Below are positions 40,617 to 49,365 of a stretch of 64,000 bases of DNA, piece by piece. The translations under genes and the position numbers were made by a program. The notes beneath the pieces are model-generated. The model saw only the letters and a program-made list of their open reading frames with translations, was not told the DNA's origin and did not search any database. The DNA comes from Microbacterium flavescens (GTDB lineage Bacteria > Actinomycetota > Actinomycetes > Actinomycetales > Microbacteriaceae): contig NZ_JAFIWA010000002.1 of the NCBI RefSeq assembly GCF_018588945.1, positions 62,001 through 126,000 on the forward strand. Reading direction: 5' to 3'. Positions within the stretch are counted from its first letter, which is position 1. The number at the start of each line of letters is the position of its first letter.

Positions 40617-40657
40617 TACCGGCGGAGGCTCGCAGCGACGAACACAGGAGAAGTCAG

Positions 40658-41539
40658 ATGACGGCGATCAAGCTCGACGGCAAGGCCGCTGCGGCCGAGA
40701 TCAAGGCGGAGCTGGCCGAGCGCGTCTCCGCGCTCAAGGAGCGCGGCATCACGCCCGGCATCGCGACCGTGCTGGTCGGCGCAGACCCGGCCTCGCAGCT
40801 GTACGTCGGCATGAAGCACCGCGAGTCCGAGTCGATCGGCATGAACTCGATCCAGCGTGAGCTTCCCGCGGACGCCTCGCAGGCCGAGGTCGAAGCGCTC
40901 ATCGACGAGCTCAACGCCGACCCCGAGTGCCACGGCTATATCGTGCAGCTGCCGCTGCCCAAGCACATCGACACCGACGCGATCCTCGAGCGCATCGACC
41001 CCGCGAAGGACGCCGACGGACTCCACCCGACGAACCTCGGGCGGCTCGTGCTCAATGTGAACACGCCCATCACGTCGCCGCTGCCCTGCACCCCGCGCGG
41101 TGTGATCGAGCTGCTCCTGCGCAACGGCTACGACCTCAACGGCAAGGACGTGGTCGTCGTCGGCCGCGGCGTGACGATCGGCCGGTCCATCGGCCTGCTG
41201 CTCACGCGCCGCGAGTACAACGCGACCGTGACCCTCACCCACACCGGCACGGCCGACCTCGCCCACCACCTGCGTCAGGCCGACGTGGTCGTCGCTGCGG
41301 CGGGCGTCAAGCACATCGTGCGCGCCGAGGACGTCAAGCCGGGCGCCGCCGTCCTCGACGTCGGCGTCACCCGCGAGGTCGACCCCGAGACGGGCAAGTC
41401 GAAGATCTTCGGCGATGTCGCACCCGACGTCGCCGAGGTCGCCGGCTTCCTGTCGCCGAATCCCGGCGGCGTCGGCCCGATGACGGTCGCGCTGCTGATG
41501 ACGAACGTCGTCGAGGCCGCGGAGCGGCTCGCCGGCTGA
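40658..41539 (+). CDS. folD: Bifunctional methylene-THF dehydrogenase/methenyl-THF cyclohydrolase
   Basis: 293 residues. Oxidises 5,10-methylene-THF with NADP and hydrolyses methenyl-THF to 10-formyl-THF, the donor for PurN and PurH. Motifs: [14 protein letters not shown] with the catalytic Lys in the family position, [35 protein letters not shown] and [11 protein letters not shown] (the family usually has GRSxxVG at this site). C-terminal [17 protein letters not shown] at 40658 with AGGAGAAG upstream; a longer frame starting at 40604 runs into the repeat and is not used. Confidence 0.96.
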   Translation: MTAIKLDGKAAAAEIKAELAERVSALKERGITPGIATVLVGADPASQLYVGMKHRESESIGMNSIQRELPADASQAEVEALIDELNADPECHGYIVQLPLPKHIDTDAILERIDPAKDADGLHPTNLGRLVLNVNTPITSPLPCTPRGVIELLLRNGYDLNGKDVVVVGRGVTIGRSIGLLLTRREYNATVTLTHTGTADLAHHLRQADVVVAAAGVKHIVRAEDVKPGAAVLDVGVTREVDPETGKSKIFGDVAPDVAEVAGFLSPNPGGVGPMTVALLMTNVVEAAERLAG

Positions 41540-41613
41540 CGCGGGTCGGGCTGGTTCAACCGCGCCGCTTTGCGCTTCGGCGGCGTCCTGCGCCGCGCTC
41601 CGGCGCGGTTGGG

Positions 41614-41807
41614 GCGTGAGGCGTGGGGTTTCAACCGCGTCAACGGGCAACTGACGGTGAGCGGATGCCGCACCTCGGCGCGGTTGAGCAGGGCGGCGCG
41701 CCGGCGGGTTGGTTCGGCGCGGGGGTTGAGGCGTGAGGCGCGGGGTTCGACCGCGCCAACGGGTGCATCCAGGCGAGCGGATGCCGCACCTCGGCGCGGC
41801 TGAGCAG
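41614..41807. repeat. Direct repeat of a 77-78 bp unit in the folD-downstream gap
   Basis: Unit 1 (41614-41691) and unit 2 (41731-41807) both start GCGTGAGGCG, contain AACGGG and end with GCGGATGCCGCACCTCGGCG then CGG(T/C)TGAGCAG. A partial third CAACCGCGCC motif lies near 41558. The 346-bp gap 41540-41885 contains no credible gene. Origin and role unknown. Confidence 0.65.
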
Positions 41808-41885
41808 CTCATGGCTCCCCAGCCGAGACTTTACGGCGAGCGGCGATCGATGGCAGGTTGAGGGTGTGAACACCGGGGTGCCGTC

Positions 41886-42443
41886 GTGCTGATCTTCTCC
41901 ATGGGCGTGTCCGTCGACGGCTACATCGCCGATCGCGACGGCGGCTTCGGGTGGAGCGCCCCGAGCGACGAGCAGTTCGCCTTCCACATCGAGGAGATCC
42001 GCGGGCTCGGCGGGTGCCTGCTCGGGCGGCGTCTGTACGAGACGATGGTCGTCTGGGAGACCGACCCGTCCTTGCGCGACAGCGACGCGACGACGGAGTT
42101 CGCCGAGCTGTGGTCCGCCCTCCCCAAGGTGGTGTTCAGCCGCACGCTCGACCGGGTCGAGGGCAACGCCCGGCTCGCCGAAGGGTCGCTCGCGGACGAG
42201 GCGGCGCACATGCTCGCGGCGACGGACAAGGACATCGAGGTCGGCGGCGCGACTCTCGCCTCCGCCGCGATCGACCTCGGGCTCGTCGGTGAGCTGCGGA
42301 TGTTCCGCCACCCCGTCGTTGTGGGCGGCGGCACGCCGTTCCTGCCGCCGGTCGCGCGCGCCATCGACCTCGAACTGCTCGAGACGCGCACCTTCGGCAC
42401 GGGCGTGGTGTTCGAGCGGTACCGCGTCGCGCAGGATGCCTGA
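41886..42443 (+). CDS. Dihydrofolate reductase family protein (RibD C-terminal-like)
   Basis: 185 residues. N-terminal FSMGVSVDGYIADRDGGFGW and the NADPH-binding segments CLLGRRLYETM and DIEVGGATLASAAIDLGLV are typical of the RibD-C/YyaP-type reductases. Natural substrate unknown. GTG at 41886. The next gene overlaps by 8 nt. Confidence 0.88.
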   Translation: MLIFSMGVSVDGYIADRDGGFGWSAPSDEQFAFHIEEIRGLGGCLLGRRLYETMVVWETDPSLRDSDATTEFAELWSALPKVVFSRTLDRVEGNARLAEGSLADEAAHMLAATDKDIEVGGATLASAAIDLGLVGELRMFRHPVVVGGGTPFLPPVARAIDLELLETRTFGTGVVFERYRVAQDA

Positions 42444-42837
42444 CGCCGTGCCTGATCTCGACGACATGCGTCGCACCGCGTCCCAGCTTCCGGGCAGTGA
42501 GGAGCGCTCGACGACCGGCGGCGCGGCATGGTTCGTGCGCGGCAAGCTGTACGCGTGGGAGTGCCATCCGTGGCCGAGCATCCCCGAGGACATGCGCGCG
42601 ATTATCGCGGCGGAGCTCGTCGTCGGAGTGAAGGTCGCCGATCGCGTCGACGCGCTCGCCTTGGTCGAAATGGAGCCCGATGTGTTCCTGCGCACGACGA
42701 CGGCGTGGAACGAGCCGAAGGTCGCCCTCCGCATGGCGGGGATCGATCCCGACCACCTGGCGGAACTCGTCACGGAGGCGTGGCGCACGCAGGCGCCGAA
42801 GTACCTGCGGCGGGAGTTCGACGAGCGTCCCGCCTGA
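42436..42837 (+). CDS. MmcQ/YjbR family protein
   Basis: 133 residues with the CyaY-like fold pattern: FVRGKLYAWECHPW, VKVADRVDALALVEMEPDVF, TTAWNEPKVALRM and a C-terminal EAWRTQAPKYLRREF. ATG at 42436 overlaps the previous stop (ATGCCTGA). Often called DNA-binding; no function is established. A second family member is at 43782. Confidence 0.8.
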   Translation: MPDAVPDLDDMRRTASQLPGSEERSTTGGAAWFVRGKLYAWECHPWPSIPEDMRAIIAAELVVGVKVADRVDALALVEMEPDVFLRTTTAWNEPKVALRMAGIDPDHLAELVTEAWRTQAPKYLRREFDERPA

Positions 42838-42891
42838 CGCGCGCGCCGCATCCCGTCGCGGGGCGGCGGTCTGACATGCGAGAGTGACGGG

Positions 42892-43434
42892 ATGCCGTCG
42901 CCGCAGTCCCTCAGTGAAGACGACCGTCGGCTCGTCGCCTCGTGGGCGGCCGACTGTGCGGAGCGGGTGCTCTCGCTGTTCGAGGCGGAAGCTCCAGGCG
43001 ACGACCGGCCGCGCGACGCCATCGCCCGCACCCGCGCGTTCGCGCGCGGCGACCTCACGGCAGCGGGCGAGATCAAGCGGCGCTTCGTCGCGGGCCGGGC
43101 AGCGGGCGCCGTCACGTCACGGTCCGCCGTCGCCGCCGCTCGCGCGGCCGCGCAGGCCGCGGGGGTCGCGCACATGGGAGCGCACGCGCTCGGTGCGGCG
43201 GCCTACGCGGCGCGAGCGGCCGGCGCGGCCGAGACGGACGCATCCGCCGCCGCCGCACGCGAACTGCAGTGGCAGCTCGAGCGCATGAGCGACGAGGTCG
43301 CATCCGCTCTGCGACAGCTCCCCCCGCTCGGTCACGACTCGGCCGGCCCGCTCGGTCCTGGGCTGCTCGCCTCGGGCGACCTCGGTGACCATATCCGCGC
43401 GATCCAGGCTGGGCTGAAGGACAGAGACGGATGA
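42892..43434 (+). CDS. Imm-5-like predicted immunity protein
   Basis: 180 residues, Ala-rich and mostly helical. The pattern WAADCAERVLSLFEAEAP, DAIARTRAFARGD and ARAAAQAAGVAHMGAHALGA matches the Imm-5 family of putative immunity proteins. No polymorphic toxin gene is visible nearby, so it is an orphan. ATG at 42892. Function unproven. Confidence 0.65.
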   Translation: MPSPQSLSEDDRRLVASWAADCAERVLSLFEAEAPGDDRPRDAIARTRAFARGDLTAAGEIKRRFVAGRAAGAVTSRSAVAAARAAAQAAGVAHMGAHALGAAAYAARAAGAAETDASAAAARELQWQLERMSDEVASALRQLPPLGHDSAGPLGPGLLASGDLGDHIRAIQAGLKDRDG

Positions 43435-43438
43435 TGAT

Positions 43439-43456
43439 CGGATGCCGCGGCATCCG
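43439..43456. terminator. 18-bp perfect palindrome after the Imm-5-like gene
   Basis: CGGATGCCGCGGCATCCG, five bases after the stop, with CGCTCTCTCG following. It separates the + strand gene from the converging small ORF ending at 43489. It belongs to the GGATGCC hairpin group. Confidence 0.55.
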
Positions 43457-43488
43457 CTCTCTCGATCAGAACGCGCGCGCGACCCCGG

Positions 43489-43656
43489 TCACGACCGGCG
43501 CCCGCTGTGATCCTCGACGTCCGGCTTCGCTCGCGCTCGATCGGCGATCTCCTCCTCCGGGCGCGGGGCGATCGTCTCGTCGTCCTCGAGCTCGGGGATC
43601 GTGGCTTCGTCGGGACCGGGGACGTGGTCCGGCGACGGGTGCTCGCGCTGAGACAT
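43489..43656 (-). CDS. Small acidic hypothetical protein
   Basis: 55 residues starting MSQREHPSPDHVPGPDEA, rich in Pro, Glu and Asp and probably disordered. ATG at 43656 with a weak GAGGGA upstream. I know no family. Its acidic composition and codon bias look coding, but it is short. Confidence 0.45.
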   Translation of the reverse strand: MSQREHPSPDHVPGPDEATIPELEDDETIAPRPEEEIADRARAKPDVEDHSGRRS

Positions 43657-43781
43657 GGGGATTCCCTCACTTCCGCTGTCGCTCGGTTCTCCCAGCATGC
43701 GCCCGACCGCGCGTCGCCTCAAGCGGGCGACGGGCTCTCACGGCCTAGCGGGCAGGACGCCCACGAGGGCACACTGAACCC

Positions 43782-44144
43782 GTGACACCGGAAGAGATCC
43801 ACGAGTACTGCGCTGCGAAGTGGGGAGCGTGGGAGGACGAGCCGTGGGAGGGCGACGTCGTCTTCAAGGTCGGGCCGGGGGAGCGCGGCAAGATCTTCGC
43901 CTTCCTCGGCGACGGACGCTCGATCGGGGTCAAGGCGGCGGCCACCCGTGAGGAGGCGGACGAGTGGCTGATCCGCTATCCGGACGATGCCCGGGTCTCC
44001 GCCTACATCGGCCGGTCCGGCTGGAACACACTCGACACCGGCGGCGGGATCCCCGACGACGAGCTTCGCGAGGCGATCGACCGCTCGTACGAACTCGTGG
44101 TGGCGGGCCTGCCCAAGAAGTACCGCGAACCCCCGGAGGAGTGA
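43782..44144 (+). CDS. MmcQ/YjbR family protein
   Basis: 120 residues: MTPEEIHEYCAAKWGAWEDE, VVFKVGPGERGKIFAFLGD, VKAAATREEADEWL and SYELVVAGLPKKYRE. GTG start at 43782. Family role unknown. The next gene (P-loop kinase-like) begins 5 nt after its stop. Confidence 0.85.
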   Translation: MTPEEIHEYCAAKWGAWEDEPWEGDVVFKVGPGERGKIFAFLGDGRSIGVKAAATREEADEWLIRYPDDARVSAYIGRSGWNTLDTGGGIPDDELREAIDRSYELVVAGLPKKYREPPEE

Positions 44145-44149
44145 CCACC

Positions 44150-44692
44150 GTGACGGGAAGCATCACGATCGTCACCGGCCCGGCCGGGGCTGGAAAGAGC
44201 TCGGTCGCGCGACGCGTCGCGTCGGCGCGCCGACTGGCCGTGCACCTCCACACCGACGACTTCTGGGGCTTCATCGCCGCGGGCGGAGTCCTGCCGTATC
44301 TGCCGGAGGCCGACGCTCAGAACCACACGGTGCTCGACGCCATCGCGGCCGCCGCGTTCGCGTACGCGGAGGGCGGGTACGAGGTGGTCGCGGATGGCGT
44401 CGTCGGACCCTGGATGCTCGACCACTACACCCGCCCGGCCACCGCTCACCCCGGCATCCCGCTCCGTTACATCGTCCTCCGGCCCGACCTCGCCGTCACC
44501 CTGCGGCGCGCGCAGGCGCGCACGGCGACGGACGCCCTGACCGATGGTGACGTGGTCGCCGACCTGTGGCACAAGTTCTCGAACCTCGGGGCGCTCGAGT
44601 CGCACGTCATCGACACGTCAGGGCTCGAGCTCGGCGAGACGGTGCAGGCGGTGGAGGCCGCGATGGTGTCCGCGGACTACGTCCTCACCTGA
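44150..44692 (+). CDS. P-loop NTPase, small kinase-like (AAA_33 type)
   Basis: 180 residues. Walker A VTGPAGAGKSSVARRV at the N-terminus, HTDDFWGFIAAG in the substrate position, and VLRPDLAVTLRRAQAR in the lid region, as in small gluconate/shikimate-kinase-like proteins. Substrate unknown. GTG at 44150 is chosen because GGAGG lies about 10 nt upstream; a GTG at 44141 overlapping the previous stop is the alternative. Confidence 0.82.
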   Translation: MTGSITIVTGPAGAGKSSVARRVASARRLAVHLHTDDFWGFIAAGGVLPYLPEADAQNHTVLDAIAAAAFAYAEGGYEVVADGVVGPWMLDHYTRPATAHPGIPLRYIVLRPDLAVTLRRAQARTATDALTDGDVVADLWHKFSNLGALESHVIDTSGLELGETVQAVEAAMVSADYVLT

Positions 44693-44714
44693 CCGGGCGT
44701 GATCCTCGCGCGGG

Positions 44715-45770
44715 TCATCCCGCCGCGCGAGCGCGCGCCTCGGCCGCCGCCAGCGCGGCGGCCGCGCCCTCGGTGGGCGCGATCGCGACGAGCCCGCGAT
44801 ACAGCGTCACCAGGGCGTCGACGTCGAGCTCGCCCGTGCGGGCCCGGTCGCAGTGCACGGCCTGAATCGCCGCCTCGAGCTGGAACCTTCCGAGTGGCCG
44901 ACCGAGAGCCGACGCGCGGCGGAGCAGGGCTGCCCCTTCGACGATCATGCCGTGGTCCCAGTCGGACGGATCCTGCTCGTCGAGAGGCGGCCAGGGGACG
45001 GCTGTCCGTGCCGGAGCACGCGACTGCGCGTAGGTCAGCAGCGCAGCCAGACCCCACGCCTCCGGCTCGTCGTCGAGCAGGCTCGCGGCGAGCACCGCGA
45101 GCCATCGGGCCTCGTCGGCGAGTGACTCCCTCGGCTCGTCACCCTGGTCGAGCCACTCGAGCGCGTATGCGCCGTAGATCGCTTCGAGCACCGCCGGCAG
45201 ACGGGCCGGCATGTCGGCGCGGGTGGGCACGGCGAACGGGATGCCGGCGTCGCGGATCCGCCGCTTCGCCCGCACGAGTCTCTGCGCCATGGTCGCAGGC
45301 GGCACACCGAACGCGCGCGCCACGTCGGCGGCCTCGAAGCCGAGGACCGTCTGCAGCATGAGGGGCGAGCGCACGTCGGGGTCGATGGCCGGGTGCGCGC
45401 ACGCGAAGAGCAGCTCCAGCCGCTTGTCGGGGATGTCGTCGCGCCGCTCCACCACGGCGGTCGGATCGAGGGCCCGGTCGTCGGCGAGCGTCGCGGCGAC
45501 GGCCTCGTCGAGCGGCACGCCGGTGCGCCGGGCGGCCGAGCCGAGGGCGTCACGCAGTCGGTTGCGTGCCACGGTGAGCAGCCATCCTTCGGGATTGGCA
45601 GGGATGCCGGCATCCGGCCACGTCCTCAGCGCGCGCTCGAACGCATCGGCGAGGGCGTCCTCGGCGAGCGCGACGTCACGCGTGCCTGCGGCGACCAGCG
45701 CCAGGAGGTGACCGTACGACGTGCGGGCCGCGCGCTCGGTGGCGGACCGCACGTCGTCGGAGCCGGGCAT
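44715..45770 (-). CDS. ECF42-type RNA polymerase sigma factor (DUF6596), shortened C-terminus
   Basis: 351 residues. Sigma-2 core (ALVAAGTRDVALAEDALADAFERALR) and sigma-4 region (LMLQTVLGFEAADVARAFGV), then the DUF6596 domain (AIYGAYALEW, EARWLAVLAASLL). Normal ECF42 proteins are about 400 residues and end in a TPR-like part with a SPVVxLNRAVAV motif; here the sequence passes from TLYRGLVAIAPT to a short Ala-rich end, so that part is missing. ATG at 45770 overlaps the stop of the YCII gene, its usual partner. Confidence 0.88.
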   Translation of the reverse strand: MPGSDDVRSATERAARTSYGHLLALVAAGTRDVALAEDALADAFERALRTWPDAGIPANPEGWLLTVARNRLRDALGSAARRTGVPLDEAVAATLADDRALDPTAVVERRDDIPDKRLELLFACAHPAIDPDVRSPLMLQTVLGFEAADVARAFGVPPATMAQRLVRAKRRIRDAGIPFAVPTRADMPARLPAVLEAIYGAYALEWLDQGDEPRESLADEARWLAVLAASLLDDEPEAWGLAALLTYAQSRAPARTAVPWPPLDEQDPSDWDHGMIVEGAALLRRASALGRPLGRFQLEAAIQAVHCDRARTGELDVDALVTLYRGLVAIAPTEGAAAALAAAEARARAAG

Positions 45771-46150
45771 CACACCGCGAAGCTCGTCCAGGCGCCGTCG
45801 ACGAACCGGGTCGCCGTCGGCCGGATCTCGACCGTGCCCCACCCGATGGACGGAGCCTGGGCGGCCCACCCGATCGCGGCGTCGAGGTCGTCGACCTCGA
45901 TCACGAACGTGCCGCCGAGCTGCTCCTTGGTGTCGGCGAACGGGCCGTCCTGCACGCGCAGCGTGCCGTCCGGCGCGGTGACCGAGGTCGTCACGGCCGA
46001 GGGCTGCAGCACCTCGGCCGACCGCAGCACGCCGGCCGCGTCGATCGCCTTGGCGTACTCGTCGAACTCGCGCATGCCTTCGGCCCAGGCATCCGGCCCC
46101 ATGTCGTCGGAGGTCATCTCGGGATAGTGGAGGAGGAGCGTGTAACGCAT
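45770..46150 (-). CDS. YCII-related (DGPF domain) protein
   Basis: 126 residues with YTLLLHYPE at the N-terminus and the signature QDGPFADTKEQLGG. Such proteins are the constant neighbours of ECF42 sigma factors and may sense a signal for them. ATG at 46150 with GGACGACAT immediately upstream; the stop overlaps the sigma-factor start. Confidence 0.9.
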   Translation of the reverse strand: MRYTLLLHYPEMTSDDMGPDAWAEGMREFDEYAKAIDAAGVLRSAEVLQPSAVTTSVTAPDGTLRVQDGPFADTKEQLGGTFVIEVDDLDAAIGWAAQAPSIGWGTVEIRPTATRFVDGAWTSFAV

Positions 46151-46230
46151 GATGTCGTCCTTTCGTCAGTGCTGCGACACCACGATGACGATCGAGGATG
46201 CCGCGGATCGACAGCCCTGCGGGATTCTCC

Positions 46231-46803
46231 TCAGCCCTTGCCGAGCTCGTCGAGCATGCGCCGCTGCTCGTCGGTGAGCCCGTCATGGAGCTCGCGACGG
46301 CCCGCGGCCTCCTCGGGACTCGGGATGCGCGGAGCCGAGTCAGCCGATACCGCCGCCGTCGAACCCCTGCCTCCGGAGGCCCGGTCGTACAGGGAGCCGG
46401 CGTGTGCCTCGACCTTGTCGTCGATCGCGTCGTAGATCGCCCAGCCGATGAGGAGGATCACCGGGGGGAGCACGTATCCCCAGAAAGCTCCGAAGAAGCC
46501 GCCCCCGATCGAGACGCCCGACAGCCACACGGTCGCGATCCATACCAGGAACGCGACGGCGAACCCGAGCAGGAACTCGACGAACTTCTCACCCGCCTTG
46601 GTCCGCTGATTCGCCGACTTCGCCGCCATCGAGCGGAACCAGCGGTGAACGGCCGGCTTGATCCAGATGACGAGCGCCGTCATGACGATGGCGGCCCACA
46701 GAGCGGACCAGCCGACCCGCGCGGGCGTCAGGAATCCGATGACGAGCAGCACGACGATGTTGAAGACCAGCAGCGACGCGAAACGGACGATCCACTTCCT
46801 CAT
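46231..46803 (-). CDS. Hypothetical membrane protein
   Basis: 190 residues. About four hydrophobic helices (FASLLVFNIVVLLVIGFL, ALWAAIVMTALVIWI, FLLGFAVAFLVWIATVWL, YVLPPVILLIGWAIYDAI) and a polar C-terminal tail of about 60 residues ending in LHDGLTDEQRRMLDELGKG, a helix often seen in such tails. Unrecognised family. ATG at 46803. Confidence 0.75.
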   Translation of the reverse strand: MRKWIVRFASLLVFNIVVLLVIGFLTPARVGWSALWAAIVMTALVIWIKPAVHRWFRSMAAKSANQRTKAGEKFVEFLLGFAVAFLVWIATVWLSGVSIGGGFFGAFWGYVLPPVILLIGWAIYDAIDDKVEAHAGSLYDRASGGRGSTAAVSADSAPRIPSPEEAAGRRELHDGLTDEQRRMLDELGKG

Positions 46804-46845
46804 GGGATCACTGTGCCACGTCGGGACGCGGTCGCGGGAGCCCGC

Positions 46846-47643
46846 TCACCAGATCGAGACGAGCTCCGTGATGTCGTCGTCGGGCAGCACATCGGCGGTC
46901 GCGGTGACCTCCATGTCGATCAGGTCGGCGCGGCCGGACATCACCGTCAGGAATGCCGTGTCTGCGGCATCCCTCCCCGTAGCGATGCGCACGAGCGACG
47001 ATCGCGGCGCGAGGGTGGTCGCGTCGACCGCGCGCCAGGCATCGTCGATCCACGCCTCGGCCACCGCGTGGAAGTCCATCGGCGAGACGCCCGGGGCGTA
47101 CACGGCGACGCTGCGCGCGGGGACCCCGAGGCCTCGCAGCAGCGCGACGGACAGGTGCGCGTAATCGCGGCAGACTCCCTGCCGGGCCAGGAGGGTGCGC
47201 GTCGCGCCGTCGGTGGGCAGCGACGAACCCGAGACGTAGCGCAGGCGCGTGCCCACCCAGGACGAGACGGAGGCGAGCAGCTCGGACGGATCGGTGATGC
47301 CCGCGAACTCCCCTCCGGCCGTCGGCGCGAGGGCGTCGGACTCCGCGTACCGGCTCGGCCGGCTGTAGATCAGGAGGTCCGCTTCGGTCGCGTCCGCGGT
47401 CTGCGCGGTCCCGTCCACGCGCGCGGTGTACTCCGCGGTGAGCCTGCCGACACCCGACTTCACGCGGTGCAGACGCGTGCCGTGGGCGTCGGAGACCACG
47501 TGCCAGTCGAGGGATTCGCCGTCGAGCGTCGCGGAGAAGTGCTCCTGCGACGGCGCGTACTGGTCGGCCACCGCGATCGCGAACACCAGGTCGGCGGGCT
47601 CGGTGATTTCGAGAACGATCCGGCTCGAGACATCCCTCTGCAT
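46846..47643 (-). CDS. Transglutaminase-like (cysteine protease-fold) protein
   Basis: 265 residues. An N-terminal beta domain precedes the transglutaminase core. The catalytic triad is visible: Cys in RQGVCRDYAHL, His in SPMDFHAVAEAW, and Asp in WRAVDATTL. No signal peptide. Related cytoplasmic proteins in actinobacteria have unknown roles. ATG at 47643. Confidence 0.88.
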   Translation of the reverse strand: MQRDVSSRIVLEITEPADLVFAIAVADQYAPSQEHFSATLDGESLDWHVVSDAHGTRLHRVKSGVGRLTAEYTARVDGTAQTADATEADLLIYSRPSRYAESDALAPTAGGEFAGITDPSELLASVSSWVGTRLRYVSGSSLPTDGATRTLLARQGVCRDYAHLSVALLRGLGVPARSVAVYAPGVSPMDFHAVAEAWIDDAWRAVDATTLAPRSSLVRIATGRDAADTAFLTVMSGRADLIDMEVTATADVLPDDDITELVSIW

Positions 47644-47739
47644 GTCCTCACCCTGACACGCGCGGGCGCCGGATGTGGGGACTTGACAGAGCGGATGCCG
47701 CGACCAGGGTGCGGTGGGATCGTCGCGGCGGGCGGGATC

Positions 47740-48540
47740 TCAGTACGAAGAGCGGTTGCCGTCGGATGCCGCGACCCAGCGCGCCGCGAGGGATTCCGAC
47801 GCCCGCGCGAGTACTGCCACGTCGGCGCCGACCAGCACGAAGCCCGCTCCGGCGTCGACGTACGACTGGGCCGCCGCCGGGTCGAACGCGTTCACGCCGA
47901 CCGGCTTGCCTGCCGCGAGCACCGCATCGAAGGCGCGGACGACGGCGGCCGCGACATCCGCGTGCGTCTGCTGACCCAGCAGCCCCATCGAGGCGGCGAG
48001 GTCGCTCGGCCCGACGAAGACGCCGTCGATGCCGTCGACCGCCGCGATCGTCCCGGCGGCCTCGACGCCTTCCACGGTCTCGACCTGGACGAACAGCGAG
48101 ACGTGCTCGTCGGCGTTCGCCAGGTAGTCGTCGACGCGGTTCCAGCGGGCGGAGCGGGCGAGCGCCGAGCCGACGCCGCGACGGCCGCGCGGGGGATAGC
48201 GCACGGCCTCGACCAGCTGGGCGGCCTCCTCGGCGGACGACACCATCGGCACGAGGATGTTCTGGGCGCCGAGATCGAGCACCTGCTTGAGGGTGACGAC
48301 GTCGCCGATCGGGACGCGCACGACCGGGCTCACCGGATAGGCGGCGACCGCCTGGAGCTGCGCGAGCACCGACTCCAGGCCGTTGGGGGAGTGCTCCATG
48401 TCGATGAGCAGCCAGTCCAGGCCGGACCCGGCGCAGATCTCGGCGACGAGCGGGGATCCGGAGCAGACCCACATGCCCGCCAGCGCGCGATCGGCGCCGG
48501 AGAGCGCGTCGCGGAATGTGGGGCTCAGATGAAGCGACAT
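47740..48540 (-). CDS. hpaI: 4-Hydroxy-2-oxoheptanedioate aldolase family (HpcH/HpaI)
   Basis: 266 residues. Final hpa enzyme: splits 4-hydroxy-2-oxoheptane-1,7-dioate into pyruvate and succinic semialdehyde. Motifs: MWVCSGSPLVAEICAGSG, LLIDMEHSPNG with metal Glu, and FVQVETVEGVE plus VFVGPSDLAASMG with the second metal ligand. ATG at 48540 overlaps the hpaH 3' end by 16 nt. Last gene of the hpa operon in the direction of transcription. Confidence 0.93.
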   Translation of the reverse strand: MSLHLSPTFRDALSGADRALAGMWVCSGSPLVAEICAGSGLDWLLIDMEHSPNGLESVLAQLQAVAAYPVSPVVRVPIGDVVTLKQVLDLGAQNILVPMVSSAEEAAQLVEAVRYPPRGRRGVGSALARSARWNRVDDYLANADEHVSLFVQVETVEGVEAAGTIAAVDGIDGVFVGPSDLAASMGLLGQQTHADVAAAVVRAFDAVLAAGKPVGVNAFDPAAAQSYVDAGAGFVLVGADVAVLARASESLAARWVAASDGNRSSY

Positions 48541-49310
48541 GCGATCTTTCCCATCGGTCCGTAGTCGCACAGCACGCTATCGCCCCGCGACACCCACAGG
48601 GGGCGCGTGAACGATCCGGCGAGGATGATCTCGCCCGCCTCCAGCCGCGCGCCGTGCTGGTGGAACTTGTTCGCGAGCCACGCCACACCGGTCGCCGGGT
48701 GGCCGAGGACGCCGGCCGCGACGCCGGTCTCCTCGATCTCGCCGTTGCGGCTGAGCACGCCCGGGACCCACCTCAGGTCGATCTCATCGGGCCGCTTGCG
48801 CACGTCGCCCAGCACCATGGCGCCGTACGCGGCGTTGTCGGCGATGGTGTCGACGATGGTGCGTCCCTCGAGCTCGATGTGCGAGTTGAGCACTTCGAGC
48901 GCCGGCACGGCGTAGTCGATCGCCGCCAGCGCGTCGTCGAGGGTCGCCTCAGGCCCCTCCAGCGGCTTGGCGAGCACGAACGCGAGCTCGACCTCGATCC
49001 GGACGTTCGAGAACAGGTCGACCGGGATCTCCGCGCCGGACTGGTACACGGTGTCGTCGAACATGACGCCGTAGTCGGGCTCGGTGATGCCGGTGGCCTG
49101 CTGCATGGCCTTCGACGTCAGCCCGATCTTGCGGCCCACCAGACGGCGTCCGGCCGCGAGGTTCTGGTCGCGCCACACGCCCTGGATGGCGTACGAGTCC
49201 TCGATCGTCGCGTCGGGGTAGCGCGCGGTGATGCGCGGGATCACGCCGTGCGTGCGGTCGGCTTCGGCGAGCTCGTCCGCGAGCTTCGCGATGACGTCGG
49301 GTGGAAGCAT
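48525..49310 (-). CDS. hpaH: 2-Oxohepta-3-ene-1,7-dioate hydratase
   Basis: 261 residues of the FAA-hydrolase/MhpD hydratase family. Adds water to the 2-oxohept-3-ene dioate. Motifs: GRKIGLTSKAMQQATGI, EVELAFVLAKPLEGPEA with metal Glu, and LVGRKI at the N-side. ATG at 49310 with AAGGAGAGAC upstream. A REP-like element lies directly upstream, between hpaD and hpaH. Confidence 0.93.
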   Translation of the reverse strand: MLPPDVIAKLADELAEADRTHGVIPRITARYPDATIEDSYAIQGVWRDQNLAAGRRLVGRKIGLTSKAMQQATGITEPDYGVMFDDTVYQSGAEIPVDLFSNVRIEVELAFVLAKPLEGPEATLDDALAAIDYAVPALEVLNSHIELEGRTIVDTIADNAAYGAMVLGDVRKRPDEIDLRWVPGVLSRNGEIEETGVAAGVLGHPATGVAWLANKFHQHGARLEAGEIILAGSFTRPLWVSRGDSVLCDYGPMGKIACRFI

Positions 49311-49325
49311 GTCTCTCCTTGGTGG

Positions 49326-49359
49326 GCGTTTCGTCTCGCTTCGCTCGCTCAACGACCGG
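49326..49359. repeat. REP-like element in the hpaH/hpaD gap
   Basis: GCGTTTCGTCTCGCTTCGCT followed by CGCTCAACGACCGG. Same unit as in paaH (58739) and paaC (63589). It fills nearly all of the 55-bp space between hpaD and hpaH. Confidence 0.7.
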
Positions 49360-49365
49360 GGCCGG

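Noticed and set aside
40604-40657. Upstream in-frame extension of folD
   Set aside because: The extension lies in the cruciform repeat and has no RBS, while the ATG at 40658 has a good RBS and the canonical N-terminus.
41540-41885. Possible pseudogene after folD
   Set aside because: The reading frames are short and the stretch is better explained as a tandem repeat; no protein similarity recognised.
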